This document shows, piece by piece, positions 53,701 through 63,920 of a stretch of DNA of 64,000 nt (position 1 is the stretch's first letter; each line of letters starts with the position of its first letter). Under the pieces are notes generated by a model, which was not told the DNA's origin, searched no databases, and worked only from the letters and a program-made list of their open reading frames with translations. The stretch comes from Siphonodentalium dalli (lineage: Eukaryota; Mollusca; Scaphopoda; Gadilida; Siphonodentaliidae), in assembly GCA_032622095.1 (NCBI GenBank), contig CP136066.1, positions 97,983,319 to 98,047,318 of the forward strand. The letters run 5' to 3'. A program made the position numbers and the translations under genes.

Positions 53701-56700
53701 TGCATCCGTCCGTCCGTCCGTCCGTCAACTTTTTTAAAAACACCTTCTCCTCTGAAACCATACCGAATTGGTTCATATTTGGTGTGGATGTTCCCTAGGT
53801 GACTCTCATTCAGATTTGTTCAAATGAGGTCACTGGATCAAATAGTAATTCTTACAACGACTTCTTGTTCAGAACCATTGGGCCGATTTAGCTAATATTT
53901 GGTATGGAGGATCCTTGGGTGACTGGTGTTCAGATTTGTTCAAATGAGGTCACCCGGTCAATTAGTTGAGAAACCAGGGCCATAACTCATAGTAATTCTT
54001 ACAATGACTTCTTCTAAAAAAATATTTGGCCGATTTAGCTTATATTTGGTACAGAGAGACCTTGGGTGACTGGGGTTCAGATTTGTTCAAATGGGGTCAC
54101 TGGGTCAAATAGGGGCAGAGCTAGGGACATAACTTTAAAAACAACAAAATAAATTTTTGCATTTTGACCTTTAATTTTTGTTTAGGACACATCACAGCCT
54201 CATATTTCTTACCTAAATTTTTCTTAGCATGTTCTTCATCTGTATGGATTTTGGTATTGTTTATTTAACCCCTTCCACTCTTGTTTTGATATAGAATTCA
54301 TCCAAGACAGGATTACTCAAACATTTTTCATCTGATCAACACCAAATTTGGTATATGAATTTTTGGCACTTATATACAGATCAAGTTAAAATATGGGTTT
54401 GATCCGATATATTTTAACAGAGTTATGGCCCTTTATAATTCACACCTCTTTGCTATGCACTATTAATTTTTAAGAGAACACTGAAGCCTGTATTATTGAA
54501 AAAGCCAATTTATCATAGTGTGGTCACAACAGAGGCATATATATCTGTAAAGGTACAGGTCATTAATTATATAAACTGGCCAGATGACATGTATTATTCT
54601 AATCTAAACATATCTGTAGCAATTTAACCACAAACTGGTGCTCCCATGGTTAGGTGATGACTGACATTCAATGATACTGTGAATGGCTTTGATTTCTTCA
54701 AGTCTGGAAATAGTGTGTCTGACATTTACATAGTGAGGTCCCCAGATGGTGAATTTAGTGTTGCTACCCCATACAGCATGCTAGCATCACCAAATACACC
54801 CGCCAGGGACCTAATTCTGCTTAGTCCTCATCTTCTGGGAAGTATCCTAAGTATCAAATTGACAGTTTGATTTAGTCACTTTTTCCACCTGTTCAGTTTC
54901 AATGTCCCCCTAATTTGCAGAAGATAAAATGCATAATTGAGGTGCTCAATGGGTGTGTATCACCAACTTCAACTGTAGGACTTCAATCTGTTCCTTGGTT
55001 TTATTGGCCATTGAGGCCTAATCAGATTGAGGATGAATTTGGTGATGCTAGCCTGCCTTACAGAATATTGTCATTAAATCCACATTTTTCCAGATGAAAT
55101 CATACGACTAATATTCAAAGAGAAATGGGGGGGGGGGTATATATTGGATTAAATGTGTCTTCTATCTGTCAGGCTTCCATCCGTCTGCCTGTTGAGATGT
55201 CTATCCATCCATCTATCAACAATTGATTTCTTCTCCATATTAAAGACGGAATGTGTTTATATAGTTCAGTGTGCATGTTCCCTAGGTGTCTCACAATCAG
55301 ATTTGTTCAATTAAGTTCTTCACATCAAATACATGTAGGTGCCAAGCCAGGGCCATAACTCTTTCCCTCCATAGTAAGTCTTAAAACAGTTTTTTCTCAA
55401 GAACCATTAGGCTATATATACTGTCATATGTCAGTAATGTCACCAACTTCAGCTGGAGAACTTCTGTCTGTCCCTAGGTCTCCCATAGCAGTTGAGGACT
55501 AAGTAAAATTGGGTTCCCAGATGGTGAATTTGGTGATGCTAGCCTACGTTACAGAATAGCATCACTACATTCACCCTTTTGGGACCTCAGACACACTAAA
55601 TTCACGCTTGGCTGTTCCAATATTATTTTCTTAACCACTTAGCTATGTGACCTCATTATACCTTATTATGGACAAAAAAGTGTGGGGGTATATTGGATTA
55701 AATCTGTTGGTCTGTTTGAGTGTCCTTTCATCCATTGTTCTGTCCATCCATCCATCAACAATTGTTTTCTTCTCTAGATCTATATGAATTCCCTACCTGT
55801 ATGTGACTCACATTCAGATTTGTTCAAATAAGTTCACCAGGTCAAATAGGAGGGGTGCCAGGGCCATAACGTTTTCCCTCCATAGTAATTCTAACAACTA
55901 TTACTACACAACGAACCATCAAGTCTATTTAGCTTATATTTGTGTATGCAGGGTCCTTGGGTGGCATGTTTAGATCTGTTCCAATGGGGGCCTTTTTGGA
56001 AAATCAATTAACTTCAACTCTTAAAAGCGAATGTTTATAATTATAAGATGAATAGATATCAGAGATGGGGATTCATGTTTGTTCAAATAGGGGCAGATAC
56101 CCCACCCACACTACCTGTATCTATGCTGTACGCTACTGGTATAATAAGATAATGTCATAATCTTGCAGGGATGTCCCCACAGTGTTGGGGAGGTGATTTA
56201 CAGATTTGTTCAATGAAATGTAATATTTGAGCTCACATGAGATGAAGCTATAGTCATCACTTCTCATCTGTCACCTGTTCATCTATCTGTCCGTCCATCA
56301 ATCTGTCAACAATTCTGTGAACATCTTCTCTAGATCATAAGACTGAATGGGTTCATATTTGGTGTGGATTTCCCCAAGGTGATTCATATTCAGATTTGTT
56401 CAAATGAGGTCACTCTTTCAAATGGTTGTGAAGCCAGGGCCATAACTCTTGCCCTCCATGGTAATTCTTAAAAACGACTTCTTCTCATCTACCATCAGAT
56501 ATAGGGTGGGACCCGAGACATAACTGTATGCCTCTATAGTAATACTTAAAATGTCTTCTCAAGAGAGGTTGGACTATTTAGCTTACATATAGTATGGAGG
56601 ATCCTTTAGTGACTGAGATTCAGATTTGTTAACATAAGGCAACCTGTTAAGAAATGACGGGGCTATGGGGACTTAACACTTTTGTGTCTAATAAAATCAT

Positions 56701-58749
56701 TAAAATACAAAATTCATTAAAACATCTACCTTGGAACTACTTGACTGATTAATCTGACATACATATATGCTGTTTTTGGGTCCATGGTTAATTGGGCTTC
56801 AAACATGTCTAAATAGTTTTATAAAAAGGTGCTTGTGAGATTGGAAATTTCCAACAATAGAGAAAGTTTGAGATGACAGTTTCCAATCTAAGACTTGGGA
56901 GTCTGGAGCCTGGTCGGGAAGGGACATGAGCTGGAGGAGGGGGAGGGGTGTAATAGTAGCGTGCAGTTGGTACATGAAGCCTCTCTATCTACATATCCTG
57001 TTTAGATCTACTTTTTTAAAGTGATTATGAAAAGTTCTAACTGTTATGGTCTCCAAAGTCCCAGTCTTATCAGTCTTTGCAGTCTGGTGAGCGACCCCAC
57101 AGTCTTTGACTGTCTTGTTAGTTTCACAGCACCTGCCTACAGTAATGCCCTAAATAATCGACTCCTTAACCACAGCAGAATTATGGGTAATTTTTCAGGA
57201 TTTAGTCAGAAATATGGCTTGTTGCCATTAATCAGAAAGTTCTCAGTGAGAGCCTTCCGATGAATGGCAACAAGCCATATTTCCGACTAAATTCTGAAAA
57301 ATTACCCATAATTCTGCTGTGGTTAAGGAGTTGATTATTTAGGGCATTACTGTATATGTTAAAATATTTTATTGTGACAATTGTCACAAAAAATGAAAAA
57401 CAGTGTTGTAATCAAGGATGAATTTCCAACATCATTGTACAAATATAAATTTCAGTACATTGTGAATTGACAATTTTTTAATTTGTTTTAAATATGCAAT
57501 TTAACACTGAAGGTATGCACAGATATCAAAATCAGGGTGAACAAATAATTCTCAATGCAGCAAGTGAACGGCTCAGTCTGATTGGCAGAAAATATCTGAT
57601 AATAATTAATTGATTAACAGCTGTGGAAGGGTCCATTGTTTTTTATTATTTTAGATTATAATAAAGAGGCGACTAAAAATGTCCTTCTTGTTATTGTCTA
57701 GCGGCTGTAAAGAGCGAAGAGTGCCCGTTTTGTGGCCACGGGTTAGGGCGGCTGTATTTGATGTCTGCGTATATAGTGTTCCATAATAGACGTTCAAGTA
57801 CATTCCTTTCAAATGGTTTCTCCGACATATTGCTAAGAGGAATAGGAACAAGTGATTATATATATACATTTACATATATACTGTGCTTTAGAAAATGTGT
57901 GCAAGTGCCTTCCCTTAATGTACTGGTATGTGGTGTGTGTTTCTTGTTCCTGGTGCGTGCGTGAGTGTTTGTTCCCCTATGCGTGTCGGCAACACCAATG
58001 ACTGGTCAGGGACATGCTGGTGTGTTGAGGTTGCTGTCACCTGATGTGACACTGGTGAAAGATAGGCTCGTGGCCATATTGCAAGTGATTTGAGTTGAAA
58101 GGAAATAAATATAGGTGAGGATGGTCCTCCAGGGAGGCTCTCAATCATTGCAATATCCTATTCATAGGATATTGCAATGATTGAGAGCCTCCCTGGAGGA
58201 CAATCCTCGCACATATTTCTATTATAGATTATAGTTCAGCTACCATTGGACGGATTTAGGATGTTATAGTGAATGAATGACATGTGAAGTATTCAGGCCT
58301 AAGGTTGAAAATAGAGAGACCTCAGACTGAGGTTGCATTATTGTTTTTTTACAGTAGTTGCATTTTTCTCAAATTGTTCCTTATATTATCAAATATTTGG
58401 AACACAGATTGTGGTTTTGGAGAAATTGAGGTGGTTTCTACATGCAGTGGAGAAATTTCCCCGTGAACTTAGCCCTTTGCATGGTCTTCCTCTACCTGGC
58501 GGCTGATCATAACGATAAACCCCAATGAACGATTCCCACAGATCAAATTGGCACAAAATAAGAAATATCTTATCGTATAATAATCTTTTATGCACCTCAG
58601 CTGAAGTTAGTGACTTAGTGTAGTGTGACAAGTGATTCATATATTCATATTAAAACTATATTAGTTTTTTCTTCTCATGTCACTTACAGTTTGTCATAAT
58701 CCAATTGTTTCTCATTCAGATATTTGTGAGGGCTAAGAATTCAAGATAG
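47198..58749 (+). CDS. SLIRP: SLIRP-like single-RRM RNA-binding protein, complete four-exon gene
   Basis: Exons 47198-47246, 52389-52447, 53103-53210 and 58720-58749 join in continuous phase to 81 aa plus TAG. The protein is one RNA recognition motif: RNP2 KIFVGN at residues 4-9, RNP1 QGYGFVEF at residues 44-51, and beta-4 as IFVRAK at the end. It resembles insect SLIRP (KLFVGNLPWTVG..) and human SLIRP. In the family it partners LRPPRC to stabilise mitochondrial mRNAs. The start is the only ATG after an in-frame TAA at 47147-47149. That leaves no N-terminal mitochondrial presequence, unlike human (109 aa). The divergent ALKBH1 neighbour, as in human, strongly supports orthology. Confidence 0.92.
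47247..48090. other. SLIRP intron 1, first part
   Basis: Only a loose reiteration of GGCGTACTTATG, GCCATCAGCG and TGCTGA words at about 47620-47740 is visible. No other feature. Confidence 0.4.
48093..48812. mobile_element. foldback element with tandem GAAGTCGGCCCC ends
   Basis: The left end carries five GAAGTCGGCCCC / GAAGACGGCCCC / GAAGTTGGCCCC units spaced about 15 bp apart (48093-48170). The right end (48755-48812) carries four in inverse. The GC-rich ends contrast sharply with the AT-rich middle. No target duplication could be fixed. Confidence 0.72.
48820..50045. other. SLIRP intron 1, no feature recognised
   Basis: AT-rich sequence with a C run at about 49645-49658. No repeat partner or exon noticed. 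Confidence 0.4.
50054..51026. mobile_element. non-autonomous hAT-type transposon with 8-bp target duplication
   Basis: CAGTGTTCGCGCTG at the left and CAGCGCGAACACTG at the right are perfect 14-bp inverted ends. Flanking both is CTGATCAG (50046-50053 and 51027-51034), an exact 8-bp duplication as in hAT. Subterminal ATTTGGCTAA words repeat many times. A 71-codon open frame at 50244 shows no transposase motif. A 30-base C run lies inside. Confidence 0.88.
50707..50736. repeat. homopolymer run of 30 C
   Basis: An uninterrupted run of C inside the hAT element. Length may be unstable or partly a sequencing artefact. Confidence 0.9.
51925..52060. repeat. GC-rich islet with direct and inverted repeats
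   Basis: CAAGTACACCGCG occurs twice in direct order. AACTGCAGTTAGCC and TAGTTGCAGTTCGGCC, plus CACCGCGGCC and GCCGCGGTG, pair in inverse. The islet is strikingly GC-rich between AT-rich flanks, about 330 bp before SLIRP exon 2. Confidence 0.6.
52389..52447 (+). CDS. SLIRP: SLIRP exon 2 (residues 17-36)
   Basis: Encodes (V)ELRNFFSNFGAVSHSTVLY, the alpha-1 and beta-2 part of the RRM. Acceptor TCTTTTACAG, donor GTGAGT, phase 0 end. Confidence 0.92.
53103..53210 (+). CDS. SLIRP: SLIRP exon 3 (residues 37-72)
   Basis: Encodes NRNTGLPQGYGFVEFRSQEA and ends ILHGKE, covering RNP1 and alpha-2. Acceptor TTTTGCACAG, donor GTAGGA, both in phase 0. Confidence 0.93.
53348..53547. mobile_element. TTAA-type double-hairpin MITE in SLIRP intron 3
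   Basis: TTAA at 53344-53347 and 53548-53551 flanks CCCTTTCATGATGGGAGCTA..CCTCCAGCCGTGGGAGGG. The internal hairpins are partly decayed. Confidence 0.8.
53655..55100. repeat. large duplicated segment, partner at 11188-12640
   Basis: Same order of blocks as at 11188-12640, including the GTCCGTCC head, CACATCACAGCCTCATATTT, TTCATCCAAGACAGGATTAC, TTGCTATGCACTAT and the foldback at 54713. It sits in SLIRP intron 3. Confidence 0.75.
54713..55110. mobile_element. 'GAATGAGGTCCCCAGA' foldback copy
   Basis: GTGAGGTCCCCAGATGGTGA and the inverse arms around GCTAGCATCACCAAAT, then CTAATTTGCAGAAGATAAAA, match the 12222 copy in order. The right end is less complete. Confidence 0.65.
55150..57120. repeat. 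TAGCTCACC-family degenerate units and end module
   Basis: TTCAGATTTGTTCAAAT, CCAGGGCCATAAC and TCCTTGGGTG units recur. A partial foldback lies at about 55440-55600. The end module CAGTCTTTGCAGTCTGGTGA..CTTTGACTGTCTTGTTA closes at 57120, as at 17350. No exon is seen. Confidence 0.6.
57140..57352. mobile_element. TA-target foldback MITE (CAGTAATGCCC ends)
   Basis: CAGTAATGCCCTAAATAAT and its inverse end both sides, flanked by TA (57138-57139 and 57353-57354). The arms of about 100 bp contain ACCACAGCAGAATTATGGGT and TTGTTGCCAT.AATCAGAAAG. It is the basic form of the family amplified at 24988-26084. Confidence 0.8.
58124..58201. repeat. perfect hairpin, 38-bp arms with 2-base loop, in SLIRP intron 3
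   Basis: The left arm 58124-58161 (GTCCTCCAGGGAGGCTCTC.. to ..TTGCAATATCCTAT) and the right arm 58164-58201 are exact reverse complements with TC between. Imperfect pairing continues about 9 bases further (TGAGGATG versus AATCCTCG). Confidence 0.93.
58720..58749 (+). CDS. SLIRP: SLIRP exon 4 (residues 73-81)
   Basis: A 30-base coding part, IFVRAKNSR plus TAG, follows acceptor TTTCTCATTCAG. It supplies the missing beta-4 strand directly after HGKE, as expected for an RRM. It is the least certain exon because it is short. Confidence 0.75.
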   Translation: MFVRAKNSR

Positions 58750-58967
58750 AAGATGGGGCCCACAGCGATTCCCACAACTGGAGGCTGTTTTGGATAGAAG
58801 CAGTACTATCGGTCTCACCATCTACTGTGTTGTTATCGTTACAAAATATAGTGGGAGATACTGACTTCAAAGAATTCTGGCTTGCACCACAATTGAAATG
58901 CACTTCATGTGAGAATTGCAACAGTGTGTCATACACTTGTTTTCTTTACTGTGATACATGTAGCATC

Positions 58968-58973
58968 AATAAA
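58968..58973 (+). terminator. poly(A) signal AATAAA for SLIRP
   Basis: AATAAA lies 219 bp beyond the stop codon, giving a compact 3' UTR, and is followed by a GT-rich stretch (TATGTCTGGTCATATG). Confidence 0.55.
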
Positions 58974-59035
58974 TATGTCTGGTCATATGTTTCCTACGGC
59001 ATTTAATTTCTTAACCCTTTCACTCCTCAATGGAT

Positions 59036-59150
59036 TATCACACCCTTTCTTTGCTAAATGGACTCTCCCATTCAGTTATAAAAATATACATTGGAATGGT
59101 CTATTATTGATCAGGAGGGAAGTTCAGGTAATAAAAGCAGAAGACAGACA
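59036..59150. repeat. short dispersed repeat (relative at 26940-27062)
   Basis: TAAATGGACTCTCCCATT, AGTTATAAAAATATACATTG, GAATGGTCTAT and CAGGTAATAAAAGCAGA are shared with 26940-27062. A weaker relative is at 6888-6975. Confidence 0.6.
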
Positions 59151-59604
59151 GACAAAAAGCTAACACAAGTGCAGAAGGATAATGTAGACAACAGATCGTG
59201 TCATCATAACGGTCCAATTCAATCGTTTCAATGCTATTTAACTACTCGTAATTTGGTATTCATTAAAGAAAGGGTTAAAGTTATGAATTATATTAAGTTA
59301 TCTCCGTCAACATTGGGGTGCGTGGAGATTTGATACCGATTTTGAACTGCTTGGGGTTCAGAAAGAGTTATCCAGGTCTCAAAATGAATTTGTTCCCACA
59401 ACAATGAGCATACAACCTCGTGTGGTTTTCTTTGGATCATCACATTAAATGATCAATAACAATTCAGTAGCTGACCAATGGAATAGACGCCAGGTGAGAC
59501 CAAACACGGCATGCTAGAACAACTTCAAAGATTCATTTATATACCTCTGATGTTTCACATACTCATAAACCCCAATGTCCTGGGCCAAGAAGGACATTGT
59601 GATT

Positions 59605-60345
59605 ATACCCCCCGAAACGAAGTTAGGGGGGGGTATACTGGAGTCAGCTTGTCCGTCCGTCGTCTGTCCGTGGACACAAATTTGTCCGGAGCTTTTCTCA
59701 GTCGTTTTTTTTATCAATTTCCGTGAAACTTGGCACAATCATCAACCACCATGGGAACCTGTGCACCTGCGATTATGACGTCTGTCAGACTTTTTTTGGT
59801 GGAGTTATTCCCCCTTTTTCGACTTAGAAATTTTTTGCAACATGTATAATTTTGTCCGAGCTTTTATTCCTACATTTTTAGGTCAATTTTTTTTAACATG
59901 GCACAGATATTTAGTACCATGGGAACCTGTGCACCTGCGATTATCACGTCTGTGTGGCATTTTTTGGTGGAGTTATCCACTTTTTTCGACTTTTTGCAAC
60001 ATGCCTACTTTTGTCCGAGCTTTTATTTCTACATTTTTAGGTCAATGTTTTTTAATCTTGGCACTGATATTTAGTACCATGAGAACCTGTGCAACTGCGA
60101 TTATGATATCTGTCCGACTTTTTTTGTGGAGTTATTCCCCTTTTTCGACTTAGAACATTTTTGCAAAATGCATAATTTTGTCCGAGCTTTTATTCCTACA
60201 TGGTTTAAGATTACGGTTAGGTTTGTGCACCTGCAATGGGAACTGTTATTTTAACTAAAAGTTTACTGACATGTGAAACATCTTAGTATTTTAAAAACAC
60301 GGGGGGTATCCTTAGTCCCATTGGGACAGTCACACCTCTAGTTTG
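59605..60345. repeat. CCCCCCGAAACGAAGTT-headed dispersed repeat, 3-4 sub-units
   Basis: It opens with a hairpin TACCCCCCGAAACGAAGTTA plus GGGGGGGGTATA, then a GTCCGTCCGTCGTCTGTCCG run. Units of about 160 bp follow with CCATGGGAACCTGTGCACCT, GCGATTATGACGTCTGT and CTTTTTCGACTTAGAA. It closes near ACGGGGGGTATCCTTAGTCC. This head is of a type I associate with bivalve genomes. Confidence 0.75.
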
Positions 60346-60700
60346 AACTTGATTTCAAATTTATAATCCCTCTAAACATGTTCATCAAAATTTTAACTGA
60401 CTTTAAACAATTCCATGCAGTTGGTATTTATGGACAATATTATGCGGGTGATAGTCTGGGTGGAAACTATCGATATAGGAGTGTACCAATGGATAGTTTG
60501 ACTCTTAACTAAATTCTCCATTAAACCAACTTATGGGCAATATACTAATGCAAACAATGATAACAGGTAAATAAGTTCCATTCTCATTGAATGTTTTGAG
60601 AAACGAGTATTTTCATCCAGCCTACAATGGCTTAGTTATAACACCATGATGTTACTTAATCGATAATAGGCAACAAAACCAAAATCCTGTGATGTGTTAA

Positions 60701-60930
60701 TCCTTTCATGATGGGAGCTGCGCTGGTGCAGCATTAAAGACCGTGCCAGTGCATTCTTTTATATATAAGAGAATATCAGGCTTACAAGGTCAGGGTAAAT
60801 AGGATCAAGGTCATTGTTAGACCAATGGATTCTCTTATATATGCGAGGCTCCCTATGGGAGACTCCCATATATAAGAGAATGCAATGGCACATGATTTTC
60901 GTAAAAATTCACGAAGTTCAAGCCAACTCC
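60701..60930. mobile_element. TTAA-type double-hairpin MITE, right end decayed
   Basis: TTAA at 60697-60700 precedes TCCTTTCATGATGGGAGCTG. GGATTCTCTTATATATGCGA and its inverse follow. The right end (GTAAAAATTCACGAAGTTCA) has lost its terminal GAAGGG. Confidence 0.7.
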
Positions 60931-61312
60931 TGTTGGCTCACAACTTAATTTCAAGTGTTTGCATTTCTAATATTTGAATTTGATGGCCATTATTTTAAGG
61001 TGTGTGGAGGTGACCGTTAATAGGCCATGGCAGACCCACAAATTTACAAACCCACGAAAAAAAGTGAATTTACTAACCCACGAAAAAGTCGTGAAAAGAA
61101 CTAACTGGACAATGCACAACCACAATAAAATGTGAAATATTAAATCTTCAAGCTATGACAACAAATATTTATTTTCACAAATAAACAAATGTAAATAAAA
61201 ATATTCTCCAACAAGTATTCCAATATTCACGAATATAACACACATTAACAATACAGCTACCATAAAATAAAGAAGAGAAACATTGACAGACTAACTCTAT
61301 ACTGGTTGAGAG

Positions 61313-61665
61313 TCAAAATTTCCGGATATTTAAAAATGGATTTTCTCAAATTTTGCCTGGAGTTTCTTTTTGAAATTTGATACAAGAGATTATATTTGCG
61401 ACACAATGTTTAAGAACCATCAACTAGTTGAAAATTATAACCCAATTTACTATACGTTTACGGAAAGATGAATATGTAAAATTTTGATGTTTTCCGGCAC
61501 CAAGAACTTCTGTATTAAAGATTTTTTAAATTATAACTTTTTAAAAACTGCAGTTCACATATCCATGATATCATATTTGAAGATCATCTTTTAGACAGAC
61601 AATCACCCATAAATAATTTTGTATATTTGATAGTTTTCATGTTATGCCTGCTGATCAATGAAACT
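61313..61665. repeat. dispersed repeat, inverted partner at 21838-22200
   Basis: ATTTAAAAATGGATTTTCTC, TTTGATACAAGAGATTAT, CACCCATAAATAATTTTGTA and ATGTTATGCCTGCTGATCAA appear in inverse at 21838-22200. Confidence 0.55.
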
Positions 61666-61958
61666 GGGTTGAGATGAATATTCGGTCATAAGTACAAAGC
61701 TAAATACCCAGCTGACCATGTATCTCTAATATTGTGACCTATTTCCAGTTGATTGCTCCCTGCTTGAGTGGACTTGCTTGCATACCAACATTTGTTTTCA
61801 TTGGGCTGAAATATGTGGTGGCTTTATTCATAGTAATATATGGGGGTATGATGTTATATCATACAATTAAAAATTTAACTCAACATTATTCATGACACAA
61901 ATGAAGCTTCCTTTCATAGAGTAAAGACAAGAAGCTATTGGTGGTTGGATTGATGTGG

Positions 61959-62126
61959 TCGACTCCTTAACCACAGCAGAATTATGGGTAACTTTTCAGG
62001 ATTTAGTCGGAAATATGGCTTGTTGCCACTCATCACTGAGAGCTTTCCAATGAATGGCAACAAGCCGTATTTCCTACTAAATCCTTAAAAGTTGCCCATA
62101 ATTCTGCTGTGGTTAATGAGTCGACT
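61959..62126. mobile_element. foldback of the ACTCCTTAACCACAGCAGAA family, shortened ends
   Basis: GTCGACTCCTTAACCACAGC with TTTAGTCGGAAATATGGCTT is followed by its inverse, ending GTGGTTAATGAGTCGAC. The outer CAGTAATGCCC part seen at 57140 is missing. Confidence 0.7.
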
Positions 62127-62370
62127 GTGAAATAATTAATTATATTAGCAGTTCTTGGTACCTAAATCGACCAAAAAGAAAATATTTTCAACCTTTCAAA
62201 TGTATTCAAATCCATTGTTTTTGTCTTCTCAAATTTATCAGATTCAATATTCATTGAAGATGATGAGATGTGAAAGTTTTCGTCAGATAGATACGGAGAA
62301 ACTTTTTGTTGAAATTTTTTTTGTTGCAATTTTTGCCTTGATTTATGCAAAAGGACAATCTGGCCCTTAA

Positions 62371-62806
62371 GGTGGTCTATCTCTTCCCAGAAAGTTTTAT
62401 ATAGAGATTCTGGAGTATAACATAATAGATATGAATTGAGGAAACCTGTCTGGACTAGTTTCTGTTAATTAATATAAATTCTATTTAGAATTTCTTATCA
62501 CATCCGCGGGACTGTTTTTGAGGCTATTTTTTATAACAGAAATACGAGCGAAAAATTTTGGAGCGTGCCGAGAAGGAGAAACCTATCTTGTTAGCACCCT
62601 CAATCACGGCAAATTGCATTTCGACTTTATATTTCACCACAACCTTACAATCGAAATAAACCACTTTATTATGCATTTATGGATAAATTAATAGCCAATG
62701 TTGAGTTTATCTGCATTTGATTAACAAAATAGAATTTGTAGTCTTGAAATCGGGATTTATAAAAATTATCTTGTTGGAATTGTGTCCCGGAAGAGATAGA
62801 TCATCT
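62371..62806. mobile_element. TTAA-target MITE (GGTGGTCTATCTCTTCC ends)
   Basis: GGTGGTCTATCTCTTCC at the left and GGAAGAGATAGATCATC at the right are inverted with few mismatches. They are flanked by TTAA (62367-62370 and 62807-62810). The 436-bp interior is AT-rich with no recognised frame. Confidence 0.78.
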
Positions 62807-63115
62807 TTAAGGAAGATATCATCCAACAGTGAGTCAGCTAGTCTCCACCGAGAAATGAAACAAGCCATCTTATAGTCTGTATTATATGTGACCACTGCTT
62901 GTGTGTGACAAGTTTCGGTATTGGTAATGTGAGCTTACTGACGGATCATAGTTCAGCTACTTTATATTGGCTGAAATTTTCATGCAACAGGTATAGAGTT
63001 ATAGTTTGTCAATGATTCAAGTATGATGTTCACATTCTCCCACTTTCTCTCATGTGGCATATTGTGGATACCAAATGATGTGAGCGATATCGTTATTCAT
63101 GCCTGCATATCGTGT

Positions 63116-63545
63116 GTCTCTCCTTTGCAGAATGAGGTCCCCAGAGGGTGAATTTAATGATGCTATCCCACACAGCGGGCTAGCAACACCAAATTCACCC
63201 TCTGGGGACCTCATTCTGCTTAGGCCTCACCATCCGGGAAGTATAAATAGTCTTAAACTAACATTGTTTTTAGTTACTTTTTCCCTTCTGGGATATCTCT
63301 ATATCGCCTAATTTTCAGAAGATAAATTGCATAATAGACTAATAGAGGTGACTAATGGGCGAACATCACCAACTTCAACTGAGGAACTTCAAGCTGATGT
63401 TAGTTCTCCCATAGCAGTTGAGGCCTAAGCAGAATGAAGTTCCCAGAAGGTGAACTTGGTGATTTTTAGCCCTTTAGCGTCACTAATTTCACCCTCTGGG
63501 CCCAGTCTGGGGGACCTCATTCTGCAAATGACAGATACACTATTT
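63116..63545. mobile_element. 'GAATGAGGTCCCCAGA' foldback element, near-complete
   Basis: CTTTGCAGAATGAGGTCCCC opens, and CCTCATTCTGCAAATGACAG closes in inverse. Both ends carry their own GAGGTCCCCAGAGGGTGAAT / inverse palindrome. This is one of the best-preserved copies. Confidence 0.78.
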
Positions 63546-63569
63546 GCAGGCTTGTCGTTTTTGAATCAA

Positions 63570-63920
63570 ATCGCAAATAAATGCAGGGCATCATTTCCAT
63601 GTACATGTACATGTATACATGTAGTACTGTAATAGAAGCAATAAAATATAATAAATTGGCTAAATAAAATTATGCTTGCTATGAACGCCATAAATGCCTA
63701 AAGTGTGAAGCTCATATTCTTCCAATCTCTCTCCAGAGTAAGTGTCCTATTGTAGCTAAATGCAGGGTCTCACTTCCATGCAGTAATAGAAGCAATAAAA
63801 TCAAATACAGCAATGAAGCAAACAAAATGAGCAAAACAAAAATATGCTGGCTATGAACACATGAAATATTATGTCTATTAATTGATAAGCTCAATGGCAC
63901 AGAAATATTCATGTCTCTTC
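63570..63920. repeat. direct duplication near the window end
   Basis: AATGCAGGG.. plus TTCCATG, AGTA.TGTAATAGAAGCAAT-type words, AATAGAAGCAATAAAAT and GCT.GCTATGAAC occur twice about 175 bp apart. A TACATGTACATGTATACATG microsatellite-like run is at about 63601-63621. Confidence 0.55.

Noticed and set aside
58124-58201. Calling the perfect hairpin a microRNA gene
   Set aside because: The arms are perfectly paired and the loop has only two bases, unlike a typical pre-microRNA. It is reported only as an inverted repeat.
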